Source of the DNA: Pseudomonadota bacterium
GTDB lineage: Bacteria; Pseudomonadota; Alphaproteobacteria; Micropepsales; Micropepsaceae
Length of the DNA: 7,565 nucleotides
Assembly: GCA_021817355.1 (NCBI GenBank)
Contig: JAKAVI010000437.1
Span: 1-7,565, forward strand
Reading direction: 5' to 3'
Of the stretch, positions 1-5,687 are shown piece after piece. The notes beneath the pieces are model-generated. The model did not search any database. It was not told where the DNA came from and worked only from the letters and a program-made list of their open reading frames with translations. The position numbers and the translations under genes were made by a program. Numbering within the stretch: the stretch's first letter is position 1; each line of letters starts with the position of its first letter.

Positions 1-43
1 AGGAAAAAGACGGGTTTTTGCTTGGGGCTGTCCGATGGTCCGC
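1..43. other. window edge downstream of the ATPase gene
   Basis: Short sequence after the ATPase stop codon. It contains AAAAA-GACGGG-TTTTT on the plus strand, an A/T-only stem of five pairs. On the minus strand this ends in CTTTTT, which might assist termination of the ATPase gene, but the stem lacks G+C pairs, so I do not call a terminator. Confidence 0.3.
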
Positions 44-1225
44 TCATTGCTGCTGCTCGGATCCAGGCTTGTTCAGCATGGCCGCCAATTCCCCCAATCC
101 TATGACCTCGACGCCCTCGGCCTTCGGATATCGCTCCTGGCCGGAGTATACGACAAAGGATCGCTCGGGCTTGAGATCCTCGCGCGCGTGGTGGAAGCCC
201 TTGTCGAGGTTTGGTTTAAGGCCGCGTGTGATTTCCATGGCCCACAGCTTTGCGCCGGGCATTTCGAGCACGAGGTCGATTTCAGCACTGGCGGCAGTGC
301 GGTAGAAACTCGCATTCACCCGGTCCTGCGCCGCGCTGAGCAGATTTTCTATGACGAAGCCTTCCCAGCTTCCGCCCGCAACCGGGTGAGCGAGTACAGC
401 GTCACGGTCATCAAGGCCCAACAGAGCATGGACAATGCCGCCATCGCGCACATACACCTTCGGCGACTTAACCAGACGCTTGCCGACGTTGGCGTAGAAT
501 GGCGGCAGGCGACGCACCAGCAACAGATCGACCAGCAGGTCGAGATAGCGGGCGACGGTCTTGCCATCAACGCCGAGGCCACGGGCAATTTGTGCTGCAT
601 TCAACATGCTGCCCTGAAGGTGAGCAAGCATGGTCCAGAACCGGCGCAGGGTCTCTGCCGGTATGCGCGGACCGAGTTGCGGGGCATCGCGCTCTAGGTA
701 GGTGCGAATGAAGTTTTCGCGCCAGATCGCGCTGGCGTTATCGGATGTTGCGAGAAAGCAGTCCGGAAAGCCGCCTCTGATCCAGAGTTTCTCACCGGCG
801 TGGCCATCGGCTTCGAGCACGTTGAGCGGCCCCAGTTCGACATAGGCGATGCGGCCCGCGAGGGATTCGCCCGATTGTCTGAGCAGGTCGATCGATGCTG
901 AACCCAGCAGCGGAAAGCGGCCTGTTCCGCGGTTACGCTGGCGCCCTTTGTCGATGAGGCCGCGGAGCGTTTGGAAAAGCTCCGGCGCCCGCTGGACTTC
1001 ATCCAAGATGACGAGCTTGTCTTCGTGTCCTGACAGATAGAGCGTGGCGTCGGCCAATTTCTCACGGTTCGCCGGGGCTTCGAGGTCGAGGTAGATGCTT
1101 GGGCGCCCCGCGGCGCTCTGCTCGGCAAGGGTGGTCTTGCCCGCCTGTCGAAGGCCGAACAGCGCTACGGCTGGAAATTGGTCCAGCCGGGATAGTATGA
1201 CCTCAGTCTTTTGACGCGGTATCAT
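44..1225 (-). CDS. AAA_14/DUF4143 family ATP-binding protein
   Basis: Complete 393-residue protein of the bacterial AAA_14-DUF4143 family, predicted cytosolic P-loop ATPases of poorly defined role that are common in accessory regions. Seen: a Walker A motif GLRQAGKTT (residues 24-32) close to the N-terminus, a Walker B motif LVILDEVQ (71-78, acidic D75/E76), a sensor-like LLGSA (106-110) and a winged-helix-like stretch around residues 205-240. The C-terminal DUF4143 part has WEGFVIENLL (287-296), followed by a PD-(D/E)XK-like core with E315/D317 and E331. The usual EVK-type motif reads EIT here, so the family lysine appears to be replaced by threonine. Length and ends match the family. The start ATG fits the usual opening shortly before the P-loop, although the only purine-rich sequence (AAGG) sits directly against it, so the ribosome binding site is poor. 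Expressed alone and divergent from everything to its right. The family assignment is firm; the function is not known. Confidence 0.93.
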   Translation of the reverse strand: MIPRQKTEVILSRLDQFPAVALFGLRQAGKTTLAEQSAAGRPSIYLDLEAPANREKLADATLYLSGHEDKLVILDEVQRAPELFQTLRGLIDKGRQRNRGTGRFPLLGSASIDLLRQSGESLAGRIAYVELGPLNVLEADGHAGEKLWIRGGFPDCFLATSDNASAIWRENFIRTYLERDAPQLGPRIPAETLRRFWTMLAHLQGSMLNAAQIARGLGVDGKTVARYLDLLVDLLLVRRLPPFYANVGKRLVKSPKVYVRDGGIVHALLGLDDRDAVLAHPVAGGSWEGFVIENLLSAAQDRVNASFYRTAASAEIDLVLEMPGAKLWAMEITRGLKPNLDKGFHHAREDLKPERSFVVYSGQERYPKAEGVEVIGLGELAAMLNKPGSEQQQ

Positions 1226-1246
1226 CCTTGCAATTATGGCTTAATA

Positions 1247-1264
1247 ATCCACAATTACATGGAT
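1247..1264. promoter_or_regulatory. dyad upstream of the ATPase gene
   Basis: ATCCA and TGGAT form five-base inverted arms around an A+T-rich centre with AATT in the middle, 22 bp upstream of the ATPase start codon in a locally A+T-rich patch. The position suits an operator or core promoter, but no clear -35/-10 pair can be assigned. The dyad is seen; the role is a guess. Confidence 0.25.
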
Positions 1265-1319
1265 AGATCGCTTTCTGGCCTATTTTTCACGCAAATCAGG
1301 TGCAATGTGCCAGAATTGC

Positions 1320-1355
1320 AAGAACGCGCCGCCCATGTTGTGCGGCGGCTTCTTT
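1320..1355. terminator. bidirectional terminator-like hairpin
   Basis: Left arm AAGAACGCGCCGC (1320-1332) and right arm GCGGCGGCTTCTT (1342-1354) pair with one imperfect position around a nine-base loop. The GC-rich core is flanked by AAGAA and TTCTTT, the arrangement of a bidirectional rho-independent terminator with a weak U-tract. It lies about 95 bp upstream of the ATPase start. It could stop minus-strand transcription from the decayed region at 1474-2020 before it reads into the ATPase gene, or stop plus-strand antisense transcripts. Confidence 0.5.
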
Positions 1356-1460
1356 AGGCAACCGCCGCAGGCGCCAATACTCTCTCGCACTGGGGGCGGA
1401 CTATGGTTGTCGAGGCTTGCAGGTCACGCACAGAATGTTCTCTATACGCTCTTGTGGAAT

Positions 1461-1477
1461 TTGAGCAGCGTGCTCAA
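1461..1477. repeat. short perfect inverted repeat TTGAGCA-GCG-TGCTCAA
   Basis: Seven-base perfect arms around a three-base centre. It overlaps the end of the small minus-strand frame 1474-1581. It could be a regulator half-site pair or a small hairpin; there is no context to choose. Confidence 0.3.
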
Positions 1478-1581
1478 CGTCGATGAGACCGGTTTCCGGC
1501 CGCCATGGTAGTTTGAAACCAGCTCGCCTGGCCGGCCTTGCGGGCGCAAATCCGGCTCCAGTGCGTCTTGCTCTTTGCCAT
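1474..1581 (-). CDS. possible small protein, 35 aa, with strong RBS
   Basis: Unrecognised small frame encoding 35 residues that begins MAKSKTHWSRICARKAGQ. It is basic and has no membrane segment. Its main support is GGAGGAGCTGAGG directly upstream of the ATG, a near-ideal Shine-Dalgarno sequence. It may be a true small gene, but it may equally be the surviving N-terminus of a longer gene that was cut, since it lies among other short minus-strand fragments and is followed about 120 bp later by a terminator-like hairpin. Confidence 0.25.
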   Translation of the reverse strand: MAKSKTHWSRICARKAGQASWFQTTMAAGNRSHRR

Positions 1582-1655
1582 CCTCAGCTCCTCCAAAACG
1601 GGGTAATGTAGCTTTATGGGCAAGCGTCTTTCGCGCGCTTCATGTGCCCGCCCTG

Positions 1656-1820
1656 TCAGGCAATGCTGTCATGGCGAGGGGTACCGCGCAGAGAGGCAAC
1701 ATCAACCCCGTTGCGGACAGTCCTCGGGGGTACCTGCATCCGCCTCTCCTCTAGATGCTGATGATGGCTTGGCGCAAACGCGATCGCCTGAGCGCTCATG
1801 CCGATCATTCCTGCCGTCAT
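1656..1820 (-). pseudogene. N-terminal fragment of an exported OsmC-like protein (tentative)
   Basis: A 54-residue minus-strand frame. Its first 14 residues, MTAGMIGMSAQAIA, look like the hydrophobic core and Ala-x-Ala end of a secretion signal. The frame stays open upstream without an ATG and adds a basic, serine-rich lead-in (SSRTLLSAA), so the original start has probably been lost. It continues with VPPRTVRNGVDVASL (residues 30-44). The NGVDV-x-x-L pattern is how many OsmC-family peroxiredoxin-like proteins begin. The similarity stops after LRGT, and the frame ends about 100 residues short of the family length. An internal ATG at 1739 also has a good purine-rich leader (GAGGAGAGGCGG). Seen: signal-like segment, motif and truncation. 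The OsmC assignment is recalled from family pattern and is tentative. Confidence 0.3.
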
Positions 1821-1894
1821 GGCAGCCGAAAGCAGGGTGCGAGATGAAGCCGATACCGCGCCAATCCGGATGACCTTTAAGCGGGCCCTCGACT

Positions 1895-2020
1895 TTAGCG
1901 GGTGTCCAAAACGGTGAAAATAGCAGCGTTGTCACATTTGCCGGCCGCATCCACCGCAAGCAAGCCCTTGCTGCCGTGGCGAGTAACCTTGCCCTCCCGA
2001 AAGACGATACCTCCTTTCAT
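1895..2020 (-). CDS. short unrecognised frame, 41 aa
   Basis: Minus-strand frame beginning MKGGIVFREGKVTRHGSK and containing KGLLAVDAAGK. This alternates hydrophobic and polar residues like a beta-strand with a turn, similar in style to the opening repeat of a beta-propeller protein. There is no ribosome binding site. It is probably a remnant rather than a working gene, and I cannot name it. Confidence 0.15.
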   Translation of the reverse strand: MKGGIVFREGKVTRHGSKGLLAVDAAGKCDNAAIFTVLDTR

Positions 2021-2077
2021 GTCAAATCAGCGAGGGGCTCAGGCTGCTGCCACGTAATTTGAACATGCGCGAAGGAG

Positions 2078-2106
2078 TTGTCGGGCCATGTGATCACCCC
2101 TAGTAT
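2078..2106 (+). promoter_or_regulatory. candidate sigma70-type promoter of the SLOG-membrane gene
   Basis: TTGTCG (2078-2083) and TAGTAT (2101-2106) are separated by 17 bp, the ideal spacing. The downstream gene starts about 50 bp further on, leaving a short leader with a proper ribosome binding site. Judged by match and spacing only. Confidence 0.4.
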
Positions 2107-2158
2107 GAAGCGCGCGAGGCGGCAAACCACGTCGACTGATGTTTGATGTGAGGAAGTA

Positions 2159-3910
2159 GTGTCGAAGGCTAACCCAAAGCCCGCTTTGACTGTGGGGATC
2201 GTTGGCCACAGGTCTAATCGTCTGCCTGCAGATGCGCGTGTCAAAGTCGAGCAATGCCTGATCTCCGTGCTAAAGGCTTTGAGAGCTGCGTTTGAGGCGA
2301 GCTGGCGACGCTATGCCGATACGTTTGAGGTTATGGAAGGCGGGTTGACGCTGGTCTCGGCCCTCGCGGAGGGCGCGGATTGCATGACTGCGCGGGCGGC
2401 GCTCGCGCAGGGTTATCTTCTCGATGCCATCCTGCCCTTTCCATGCGACCAATACGAGAAGGACTTCAAGGGGACAGAGCTGCCAGAGTTTCGTGAACTT
2501 CTCAGCAATGCAAGATCGGTGCTTGAGCTGACCGGAACGCGCTCAAACGAAGGTAAGTCGTACGAAGCCGCCGGCATTGCGATTTTGGATTTCTCGGATC
2601 TACTGATAGCGGTGTGGGATGGCGGCCCCTCGACCGGGCGCGGCGGCACAGCGGAGCTCATCTCCGAAGCAGGACGGCGCGGACTTCCCATCGTTCTTAT
2701 CGACGCCAACGCGAGCACGCCGACCTTTATCCGCTGGCATGGGCTCCTGTCGGGAAGAAAGATTTTTACCCATATTGATGATCACCCAGCCTCATTATTC
2801 GACGGCAGCATAGATCATGTGGTTGACGCGCTGATCCGCCCTCCAGCCAATGCAGACGAATGCGTGGGACTTAAACGCTTCCTGTCGGATAGACCTGCGT
2901 CTTGGATAGGCCATCAGGGATTTCCTTGGCTTATGGCAATGTTTTTCGTCCGCTGGCCACGTTGGACAGATTGGCGACCCTCTAAATCCGGGGCGGACGA
3001 CGGGCCTGCCGTTTTGGTTGCAGGAAGACATAAAGATCTTCTTGTTTCAGCCTACGAATGGGCTGATAGGGTCAGCGTATATTTTTCCCAGATGTTCAGG
3101 AGCGCCTTTGTTGAAAATTTTCTGTTCAGCGCGTTCGCGGTTGTAGCAGCAGCAGTTTCTCTGGTACTCAAGCCGCAGTGGCCATTTGCACTTCTTGAGC
3201 TCTTACTCATTGCCTGGGTACTTCACAGCACAGGAACAGGACTAAAGCGTCACTGGCAGCAGCGATGGATTCAACCGCGGGAGGTAGCTGAAAGGCTGCG
3301 CGTGGCAGTGCCGATGGCAATCCTTGGTACGCGGCCGCTTGGACCGTATGGAGAAGCGTCGACCTGGACGAGCTGGTATGTTCGAGCCCTCCTGCGGCAA
3401 GCCGGCATCGTCCCGGGGCGTATCGATAGCGAAAGGCTTCGGCACGTTCGTTCGGTGCTTGTCTCTCTCCTCAAGGAACAATCCGCCTATCAGGAATTGA
3501 CAGCGTGGCGATTTGCGGCGCTCAGCCGGCGTATGCAGTTGGCGGGCAAGTTCTTACTGAGTGCGACCATCCTCGCTGTGTTGGCGCATCTTGTAGCGGA
3601 ATTCAGGCCGCTGCTCTGGATCTCAGATCAACCTCTTTTGCGCGACCAGTTGATTATGCTTGCGACTGCCCTCCCGGCGGTGGGCGCGGCATTGTTTGGG
3701 ATCCGTACAATCGGTGACTTTGACAGCGCCGCAAAGCGGGCTCAACGCATGCGCGAAGAGCTCGAAGACCTGTTCAGGATCCTTGACAGACTGCCTGATG
3801 ACTTTCACGCACTTCGTGCCTTCTGTCATGTGGTTGAAGACGTCATGCTTGGCGATGTGGCAAGCTGGCGCCTGTCGGCAGAAAGCAGGGGACTTTCCGT
3901 ACCTGGGTAA
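2159..3910 (+). CDS. SLOG-domain protein fused to a four-helix SLATT-like membrane module
   Basis: A 583-residue protein with GTG start; GAGGA lies four bases upstream (2150-2154). N-terminal half (about 10-230): SLOG/LOG-type Rossmann fold with TVGIVGHR (11-18), SALAEGAD (67-74), PFPCDQYEKDF (93-103), YEAAG (135-139), and SDLLIAVWDGG leading to GRGGTAE (146-166). These are the nucleotide-handling loops of this superfamily, which includes DprA, cytokinin-activating LOG enzymes and the N-terminal domain of TRPM channels. C-terminal half: hydrophobic helices at about 321-337, 341-358, 465-482 and 497-515, in two pairs, with amphipathic charged segments between and after, resembling SLATT-type membrane domains. 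No signal peptide. Established: comparative genomics of bacterial nucleotide-dependent conflict systems links SLOG and SLATT domains as sensor and membrane effector. Inferred: this protein senses a nucleotide in the cytoplasm and perturbs the inner membrane. It stands alone, with no cyclase gene beside it. Confidence 0.85.
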   Translation: MSKANPKPALTVGIVGHRSNRLPADARVKVEQCLISVLKALRAAFEASWRRYADTFEVMEGGLTLVSALAEGADCMTARAALAQGYLLDAILPFPCDQYEKDFKGTELPEFRELLSNARSVLELTGTRSNEGKSYEAAGIAILDFSDLLIAVWDGGPSTGRGGTAELISEAGRRGLPIVLIDANASTPTFIRWHGLLSGRKIFTHIDDHPASLFDGSIDHVVDALIRPPANADECVGLKRFLSDRPASWIGHQGFPWLMAMFFVRWPRWTDWRPSKSGADDGPAVLVAGRHKDLLVSAYEWADRVSVYFSQMFRSAFVENFLFSAFAVVAAAVSLVLKPQWPFALLELLLIAWVLHSTGTGLKRHWQQRWIQPREVAERLRVAVPMAILGTRPLGPYGEASTWTSWYVRALLRQAGIVPGRIDSERLRHVRSVLVSLLKEQSAYQELTAWRFAALSRRMQLAGKFLLSATILAVLAHLVAEFRPLLWISDQPLLRDQLIMLATALPAVGAALFGIRTIGDFDSAAKRAQRMREELEDLFRILDRLPDDFHALRAFCHVVEDVMLGDVASWRLSAESRGLSVPG

Positions 3911-4033
3911 GCCATCAACTCGGGGAGCTCTGTTCAGCCGCGAAGGTGAGGAGGGCCCAGCCCGTGTTACTCATCTGCAGAGCTTTGCCAGGGTTTTTGG
4001 ATGCCAGGCCTAAACGCCTGCTGGGCGCACCCA

Positions 4034-4183
4034 ATGAGCCATAGTGCTCTTATTGTTCTGGATGTTCTTGTTCTGGATGTTCACAAGGCGACAATTTTTG
4101 GGGCTGTCACGGAAGAGGAACAACCAGGCAGAGCAAGGGCCTTAAAGCACAGACCCAAAGCCCCGGCCATCTGCGGCGAGTAA
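4034..4183 (+). pseudogene. IS110-family transposase, N-terminal remnant
   Basis: A 49-residue frame beginning MSHSALIVLDV and containing LDVHKATI, then an acidic EEEQPGR stretch. IS110-type (DEDD) transposases characteristically begin with a short lead, then a YVGLDVHK-like motif whose aspartate is the first catalytic residue, then an alanine/glutamate-rich strand. The match ends after about 35 residues against a usual length of 300-400, so nearly the whole enzyme is missing. The five residues before HK are duplicated (VLDV-LVLDV) by the 15-bp tandem repeat described separately. There is no ribosome binding site. It is inactive. Confidence 0.6.
4053..4082 (+). repeat. perfect 15-bp tandem duplication
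   Basis: TTGTTCTGGATGTTC occurs twice without a gap (4053-4067, 4068-4082). It adds five in-frame codons inside the LDVHK motif of the IS110-type remnant. The perfect identity suggests a recent slippage event in a gene already under no constraint. Confidence 0.9.
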
Positions 4184-4319
4184 ACGTCAACCCCTGAACC
4201 GGCCTCAATTCCTGGGAGATCCCATGGGAAGTGACTGGGGGGAATGACGGGGCCCATCGTGGCAGAGGGGCCGAGACCTGCGCGTAAAGGCAGCCCCCAA
4301 TAAAGGCGCCACCGGATGC

Positions 4320-4359
4320 TGTCCTAATTAGGACACTTGACGCGGGAAATTAGGACACT
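4320..4359. repeat. cluster of three TGTCCTAATT repeats
   Basis: TGTCCTAATT occurs on the plus strand at 4320-4329 and on the minus strand at 4335-4326 and 4357-4348. The first two form a perfect 16-bp palindrome (4320-4335). The two minus-strand copies extend to an identical 12-mer (AGTGTCCTAATT in that orientation) with a 22-bp period, about two helical turns. The distal copy overlaps the stop codon of the 77-aa gene. Repeated terminal motifs beginning with TGT are typical of IS21-like transposon ends, so this could be an orphan transposon end. It could also be a protein-binding site. The repeats are seen; both roles are inferred. Confidence 0.8.
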
Positions 4360-4592
4360 CATTCGGCTGCAGCGAACCCAGCCTCGGTGAGCACTGAATC
4401 CGTTGTCAGCCACCCAGCATCCACAGCGTAGTCGAGTCCGGCCTTGAGATCGGACGTTCGCCAAGGGTCCGTGTTAAACGGAACGATTAGCCATTGCGGC
4501 ATGATGACCTCGCCTGGTCGCACACGATGCCCGTGCGCCGCAATTCGTAATATCTCTCGTGCCGCATCTTCTGCCGTGGGAAGCTCTGCCAT
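4359..4592 (-). CDS. small conserved-type hypothetical protein, 77 aa
   Basis: Complete small acidic protein. GGAG lies eight bases before the ATG. Residues 5-20 are a helix beginning LPTAEDAAREILRIAA, followed by VRPGEVIMPQWLIVPF, then LKAGLDYAVDAGWL and LTEAGF at the C-terminus. The last part reads like a winged-helix ending: a helix, a turn, then a hydrophobic strand and LTEAGF. This arrangement resembles a family of 70-80-residue hypothetical proteins in alphaproteobacteria, which I recall only in outline. No function can be given. Natural codon use, a good ribosome binding site and a sensible fold argue that it is a real gene, stranded between two IS remnants. Confidence 0.7.
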   Translation of the reverse strand: MAELPTAEDAAREILRIAAHGHRVRPGEVIMPQWLIVPFNTDPWRTSDLKAGLDYAVDAGWLTTDSVLTEAGFAAAE

Positions 4593-4624
4593 TGCGATGT
4601 CTCCATATTACCGGTGCCTATAAA

Positions 4625-5471
4625 GGCTCACCGGCTGCTGCAATCAATTACTCGGAAGCGCCCGACTTGCCGTCCAGCGGGACTCTCGATTTCTCCACCA
4701 AGCGCTTTCTCCACAAGCTCGCTGATGCCCCACACGTGCTCCGTCACGCCCAACTGTATGGCAGGCGTGATGCGCAGAGCTTCGTGCACGCGGCAAAAAT
4801 TGTAATGCATCACGTAAGAGGCGGTGGCCGCGCAATGGTTCAGATAGGTTTTTGAGAAGCCGTTCGTGAGCCGTGTGAACCGGCGCTATGACATGCGCAG
4901 CGTGAGGTTCTGTCGCTCGACATAGGACGTGCTGATATGCGTCGGCTCGCCCACTACCGCATTCTTGCTTACGCCTACTACGCGACCTGGGCTGTAGCGC
5001 CGCGCCGCTTCCGGGCTTCCGTTTACGGCGTAGTGCTTTTCGACCACGCCGAACCGGGCCTGCTCGCCGAATGCCAGTGAGACGGCCCGCGGATAGGCTT
5101 GGAAGCCATCGGTGGAGATTTCCGGCGCCGCCCACCACGCGGCGGCGCAGATCGTCACAGAAAGCTTCCGTGTTCTCGCGGGTGCGCTTGCCCGTCCGGT
5201 ACGTGATGATCGCCTTGGCCGTGTCGGCCAGCGCAATGAAGGTATATTGGTCGCCGACCAGATCGCCGTCTTCCGGCTTCGTTTTGCGCTGCTTCTTGCC
5301 GACGAAAGACCAGATTTCGTCCAGCTCGATCCGGTTGACGTGCAGATCGCGCATCATGGCGCCGTGCAGCTTGGAGCACCCTTCCGTGAGGGCGGAGATA
5401 ACGGCGACTTGCTGGTCGAAAGGCAGATTGTTCATGGGGCCAATCCATGGACTGCGGGATGGCCCTGAGCC
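4625..5471 (-). mobile_element. decayed IS1-family insertion sequence
   Basis: The transposase remnant is bracketed by sequences that begin GGCTCA reading inward: GGCTCACCGGCTGCTGCA from 4625, and on the other strand GGCTCAGGGCCATCCCGCA from 5471. After the first six bases they align only with gaps (shared GGC/GCC, then GCA and TC). The left repeat contains the transposase stop codon, which is normal for compact IS1-type elements. The proposed length of 847 bp fits the family. No target-site duplication is visible (CTATAAA against GGACTAG), so the ends are provisional or have been rearranged. Confidence 0.5.
4628..5435 (-). pseudogene. IS1-family transposase, inactivated
   Basis: DDE-type transposase in pieces. 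Frame A from 5435 gives MNNLPFDQQVAVISALTEGCS, then directly SKLHGAMMRDLHVN and IELDEIWSF (catalytic D39). The helix-turn-helix region normally found between these two blocks, about 30 residues, is missing in frame. Around 5125-5132 the reading switches to a second frame with STDGFQAYP (second catalytic Asp), HISTSYVERQNLTLRM (catalytic Glu), an amber codon at 4886-4888, then RRFTRLTNGFSK, MHYNFCRVHEALR and the normal C-terminus. Deleting one G in GGCGGCGCC restores the frame. All three catalytic residues remain, but the DNA-binding domain is lost and translation cannot be completed. Family assignment is strong. Confidence 0.85.
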
Positions 5472-5536
5472 GGACTAGAAATTTTTGAACGATTCCACTA
5501 TATTAGGGCTTCGATCACGGCTCAGGGGGCCCATCC
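5457..5536. repeat. imperfect inverted repeat at the IS1 5' end
   Basis: GGATGGCCCTGAGCCG (5457-5472) is mirrored by CGGCTCAGGGGGCCCATCC (5518-5536). The inner ten bases are perfect and the outer part needs three extra bases in the second arm. The 45 bp between are A+T-rich. The left arm coincides with the proposed IS end, so the right arm looks like a second, opposite copy of the same IS end. Alternatively it forms a long-loop hairpin. Confidence 0.65.
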
Positions 5537-5551
5537 TGGGTTGCTGGTCCA

Positions 5552-5579
5552 GGGCCAGGCTGCTCCAACAGCTCGGCCC
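5552..5579. repeat. nested stem-loop downstream of the tRNA
   Basis: GGGCC-AG-GCTG-loop-CAGC-TC-GGCCC forms a 5+4 bp stem with a small internal loop and a six-base terminal loop. It lies 17-44 bp past the 3' end of the minus-strand tRNA. No U-run follows on the minus strand, so it is not a standard terminator, but it might protect or pause the tRNA transcript. Confidence 0.35.
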
Positions 5580-5595
5580 CACTAATTCCGAATGT

Positions 5596-5671
5596 TGGTT
5601 CCCCGGCCAGGATTCGGACCTGGATTTCCCGGCCTGTAAGAGCGGACGTCCTGCCATTAGATGAACGGGGA
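5596..5671 (-). tRNA. degenerate tRNA, anticodon probably UAC (Val)
   Basis: A 76-base cloverleaf on the minus strand with an encoded CCA. Acceptor arm TCCCCGT/CCGGGGA has six pairs and a T:C mismatch at the base, followed by discriminator A. The D arm is ATCT-AATGGCA-GGAC, with the GG of the D loop and an A:C first pair. Anticodon arm CCGCT-CTTACAG-GCCGG has one C:C mismatch and one U:G pair; T33, TAC at 34-36 and A37 are in place. The variable loop is GAAAT. The T arm CCAGG-TCCGAAT-CCTGG is perfect. The overall length and T arm are canonical; the mismatches and an extra base between the D and anticodon arms suggest decay or an unusual element-borne tRNA. The valine identity rests on the anticodon loop alone. 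Confidence 0.6.
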
Positions 5672-5687
5672 TAAGTGAGCCGATTAG

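Larger units (their letters stand above)
1226..2158. other. gene-poor decayed region
   Basis: Over 900 bp without a convincing full gene. Plus-strand frames at 1305-1511 and 1616-1873 have no recognisable domains and unnatural composition, so I leave them out. On the minus strand there are three short frames (1474-1581, 1656-1820, 1895-2020) with locally natural codon content. One has a protein-family-like segment and two have purine-rich sequence before an ATG. The stretch reads as remains of minus-strand genes broken by deletions and frameshifts. Confidence 0.5.
3911..4358. other. non-coding and remnant DNA between the SLOG gene and the 77-aa gene
   Basis: Only an IS110-type fragment (4034-4183) and the repeat cluster at 4320-4359 are recognisable. 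The first 120 bp contain a small CAGGC/GCCTG dyad near 4003-4017 but no terminator for the preceding gene. Bases 4184-4319 are G-rich and hold no supported gene. Confidence 0.5.

Noticed and set aside
35..697. Long plus-strand frame of 220 codons
   Set aside because: It is antisense to the AAA_14/DUF4143 ATPase, which has clear motifs; GC-rich genes often leave open shadow frames. No domain is visible and there is no ribosome binding site.
1305..1511. Plus-strand 68-codon frame with a Cys-x-x-Cys start
   Set aside because: It overlaps the terminator-like hairpin, whose arms supply part of its codons, and shows no family pattern.
1702..1959. Minus-strand 85-codon frame
   Set aside because: It overlaps the OsmC-like fragment in another frame, and its sequence has no domain-like pattern.
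3911..4033. Terminator after the SLOG-membrane gene
   Set aside because: Only weak five-base dyads are found, with no T-run.
4320..4359. CRISPR array
   Set aside because: The repeats are only 10-12 bp with a 22-bp period and include an inverted copy; there are no spacers of normal size and no cas genes.
5120..5135. Programmed ribosomal frameshifting in the IS1-type transposase
   Set aside because: Programmed shifting in IS1 occurs at an A-rich slippery site between two frames near the DNA-binding part. Here the change lies at a GC-rich site inside the catalytic domain, and a later amber codon and a domain deletion make simple decay more likely.
5071..5478. Plus-strand frames of 135 and 118 codons
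   Set aside because: Both are antisense to the transposase, whose DDE motifs explain this DNA.
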